A DNA stretch of 64,000 nucleotides from Brachyhypopomus gauderio (lineage: Eukaryota > Chordata > Actinopteri > Gymnotiformes > Hypopomidae). The position numbers and the translations under genes are program-made. Below, piece after piece: positions 63,950-64,000 of this stretch; within the stretch, counting starts at the first letter, position 1; every line of letters starts with the position of its first letter. The notes beneath the pieces were generated by a model. The model had not been told where the DNA came from. It made no database searches and worked only from the letters and a program-made list of their open reading frames with translations. The DNA lies in NCBI RefSeq assembly GCF_052324685.1, contig NC_135211.1, positions 12,774,913-12,838,912 on the forward strand, in the 5' to 3' direction.

Positions 63950-64000
63950 GAAGTAGTGGTGGACAGTAACGGCTCCGGCGAGGTGGGCCAGCATGAGCGG
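54050..64000 (+). CDS. ttc17: TTC17, tetratricopeptide repeat protein 17 (first 18 exons, 811 codons, cut by window end)
   Basis: Large TPR protein implicated in actin organisation and ciliogenesis with CATIP. Exons: 54050-54217, 54768-54857, 55191-55360, 55507-55618, 55721-55852, 56027-56136, 56354-56501, 56699-56838, 58498-58658, 59387-59499, 59677-59829, 59977-60092, 61260-61413, 61934-62005, 62385-62609, 62686-62872, 63643-63774, 63951 to the edge; all phases agree. Marks: THWVVTEDGKIQQQ after a hydrophobic FVFICILLVE segment (signal-like), KIHIEENEDRDTGLEQRH, VPLGDLDLYDGTF, LPYSIHAFQHLRGVQE, TPR units with SSWVLYNLASFYWRVKNEP and HYTLGNIYAMLGEYNHSVLC, the coiled region SLQRTLNELKEYQKQHDHYL, and a second TPR block (NEAGLFWRARGN, FYPFLYNLQ). 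The start is the ATG in AAAGATGG; an upstream in-frame ATG at 53942 and an internal one before FVFICILL are alternatives. Exons 12-17 are unusually GC-rich, and several introns are dominated by satellites. Confidence 0.96.
55018..55135 (-). repeat. Possible tRNA-derived SINE fragment
   Basis: On the - strand, TAGCTCACCTCGTGAAG resembles a pol III A box, and GGTCGTGAGTATGATTCCC about 40 bases on resembles a B box, followed by GAGCCCACACACATG. The spacing suits a tRNA-derived SINE head. No poly-A tail or target duplication is clear. TTC17 intron 2. Confidence 0.4.
56616..56697 (+). repeat. (CT)n microsatellite forming the acceptor of TTC17 exon 8
   Basis: About 40 CT units run straight into CAG and exon 8 at 56699, serving as an extreme pyrimidine tract. 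Confidence 0.95.
56831..57642 (+). repeat. 47-48-bp minisatellite that amplifies the TTC17 exon 8 donor
   Basis: The exon 8 end and donor, CAGCACCG|GTGAGAGGGG, start a unit that continues AAAGGCCTCGTCTATAAGGG and ends TGGGGGCT. It repeats about 17 times; units differ by one G in the G run and by CCT/CTC or TGCC variants. Nearly every copy keeps CAGCACCGGTGAGA. Frames through it are open by chance and are not annotated as genes. Confidence 0.95.
57826..58376. mobile_element. 551-bp MITE with about 46-bp inverted repeats
   Basis: The left end TCCCTGACATAAGTTCTGTC and the following GCTTGTCCATGTTGTGGAAA are mirrored at 58331-58376. No transposase frame is present. The ends resemble fish Tc1-type MITEs, but TA target duplications are not obvious. 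It lies in TTC17 intron 8, beyond the minisatellite. Confidence 0.8.
58676..58942. repeat. 21-bp minisatellite, about 12 copies, followed by degenerate variants
   Basis: The unit CACGCGCCCCAAACACCCGCT repeats from 18 bp after the TTC17 exon 9 donor. To the right (58943-59190) it decays into CCTACACACGCCC and CCCACACACCTACACA variants. The 21-bp unit keeps several frames open on both strands; none has splice support. Confidence 0.93.
59613..59676 (+). repeat. (GT)n microsatellite at the TTC17 exon 11 acceptor
   Basis: About 30 GT units end in TAG at 59674-59676, immediately before exon 11. Confidence 0.93.
59945..59970 (+). repeat. (GT)n microsatellite next to the TTC17 exon 12 acceptor
   Basis: A GT run is followed by AACCAG and exon 12 at 59977. 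Confidence 0.9.
60114..61062 (-). mobile_element. hAT-type element with BED zinc-finger remnant
   Basis: The ends CAGAGATG (60114) and CATCTCTG (61062) are inverted. Subterminal CAAGTCAAGTCAC-type words occur on both sides. Flanking 8-mers (ACACACAC and TTGCACAC) agree only in part, perhaps because the left flank is a CA microsatellite. A - strand frame at 60603-61076, which overruns the right end by 14 bp, contains a BED-type zinc finger: CKECGKQN, then NFIRHLKTHPDRF with the paired histidines. This is the N-terminal DNA-binding domain of hAT transposases. The catalytic domain is absent. TTC17 intron 12. Confidence 0.75.
62628..62651. repeat. (CA)n microsatellite in the short TTC17 intron 15
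   Basis: About ten CA units after a poly-C stretch; this intron is only 76 bp. Confidence 0.9.
63566..63642 (+). repeat. (GT)n/(GC)n tract at the TTC17 exon 17 acceptor
   Basis: A GT run with GCGCGCG interruption ends in TGTAG at 63642, before exon 17. Confidence 0.9.
63882..63950 (+). repeat. (CT)n microsatellite at the TTC17 exon 18 acceptor
   Basis: About 32 CT units lead into GTAG and exon 18 at 63951. Confidence 0.93.

Overview
The window is nuclear DNA from a bony fish (most likely a teleost). Its genes are intron-rich with GT-AG junctions, its intergenic and intronic DNA is full of CA/GT and CT microsatellites, and its mobile elements are Tc1/mariner, hAT and small inverted-repeat types typical of ray-finned fish. 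No species can be named from the sequence alone. I built the gene models by hand: candidate exons were joined only where acceptor, donor and reading phase agree. The family was recognised from remembered protein features, not from a search.

Layout from left to right. (1) 1-3,400: one or two unassigned candidate exons (632-818, 1530-1599) and the probable 5' region of the next gene. (2) 3,438-15,345 (+): ADAMTSL5, 13 coding exons, 539 aa, a secreted matrix protein with one TSP1 repeat, a spacer and a C-terminal NTR domain. (3) 17,106-32,154 (-): SERINC4, 12 exons, 482 aa, with an 8.5 kb first intron packed with nested transposons and a dead Tc1 element in intron 2. (4) 32,725-33,602 (+): HYPK, 4 exons, 121 aa. 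(5) 34,078-37,899 (-): MFAP1, 8 exons, 440 aa. (6) 38,701-39,614 (-): HDDC3/MESH1, 4 exons, 179 aa. (7) 40,238-45,839 (+): VPS33B, 23 coding exons, 617 aa. (8) 46,726-52,236 (+): PRC1, 14 exons, 607 aa. (9) 54,050 to the window end (+): TTC17, first 18 exons (811 codons), running off the right edge.

The genes do not form one pathway. SERINC4-HYPK-MFAP1 matches the order of human 15q15.3, and HDDC3-VPS33B-PRC1 matches genes that sit close together at human 15q26.1. TTC17 (human 11p11.2) and ADAMTSL5 (human 19p13.3) flank these blocks. SERINC4/HYPK and HDDC3/VPS33B are divergent pairs with short shared promoter regions. HYPK/MFAP1 and ADAMTSL5/SERINC4 are tail to tail.

I found no wholly new gene system. 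The most unusual signal is at exon-intron borders. In three genes (TTC17 intron 8, HDDC3 intron 1, VPS33B intron 14) a tandem repeat includes the last exon bases and the 5' splice site, so the donor exists in 2 to about 17 copies. Several TTC17 acceptors also sit directly against long microsatellites. Other points are a GC-AG intron in PRC1, a perfect 57-bp inverted-repeat element in MFAP1, a hAT insertion with an exact 8-bp target duplication inside a larger element, and a 106-codon reading frame just after the SERINC4 stop codon.
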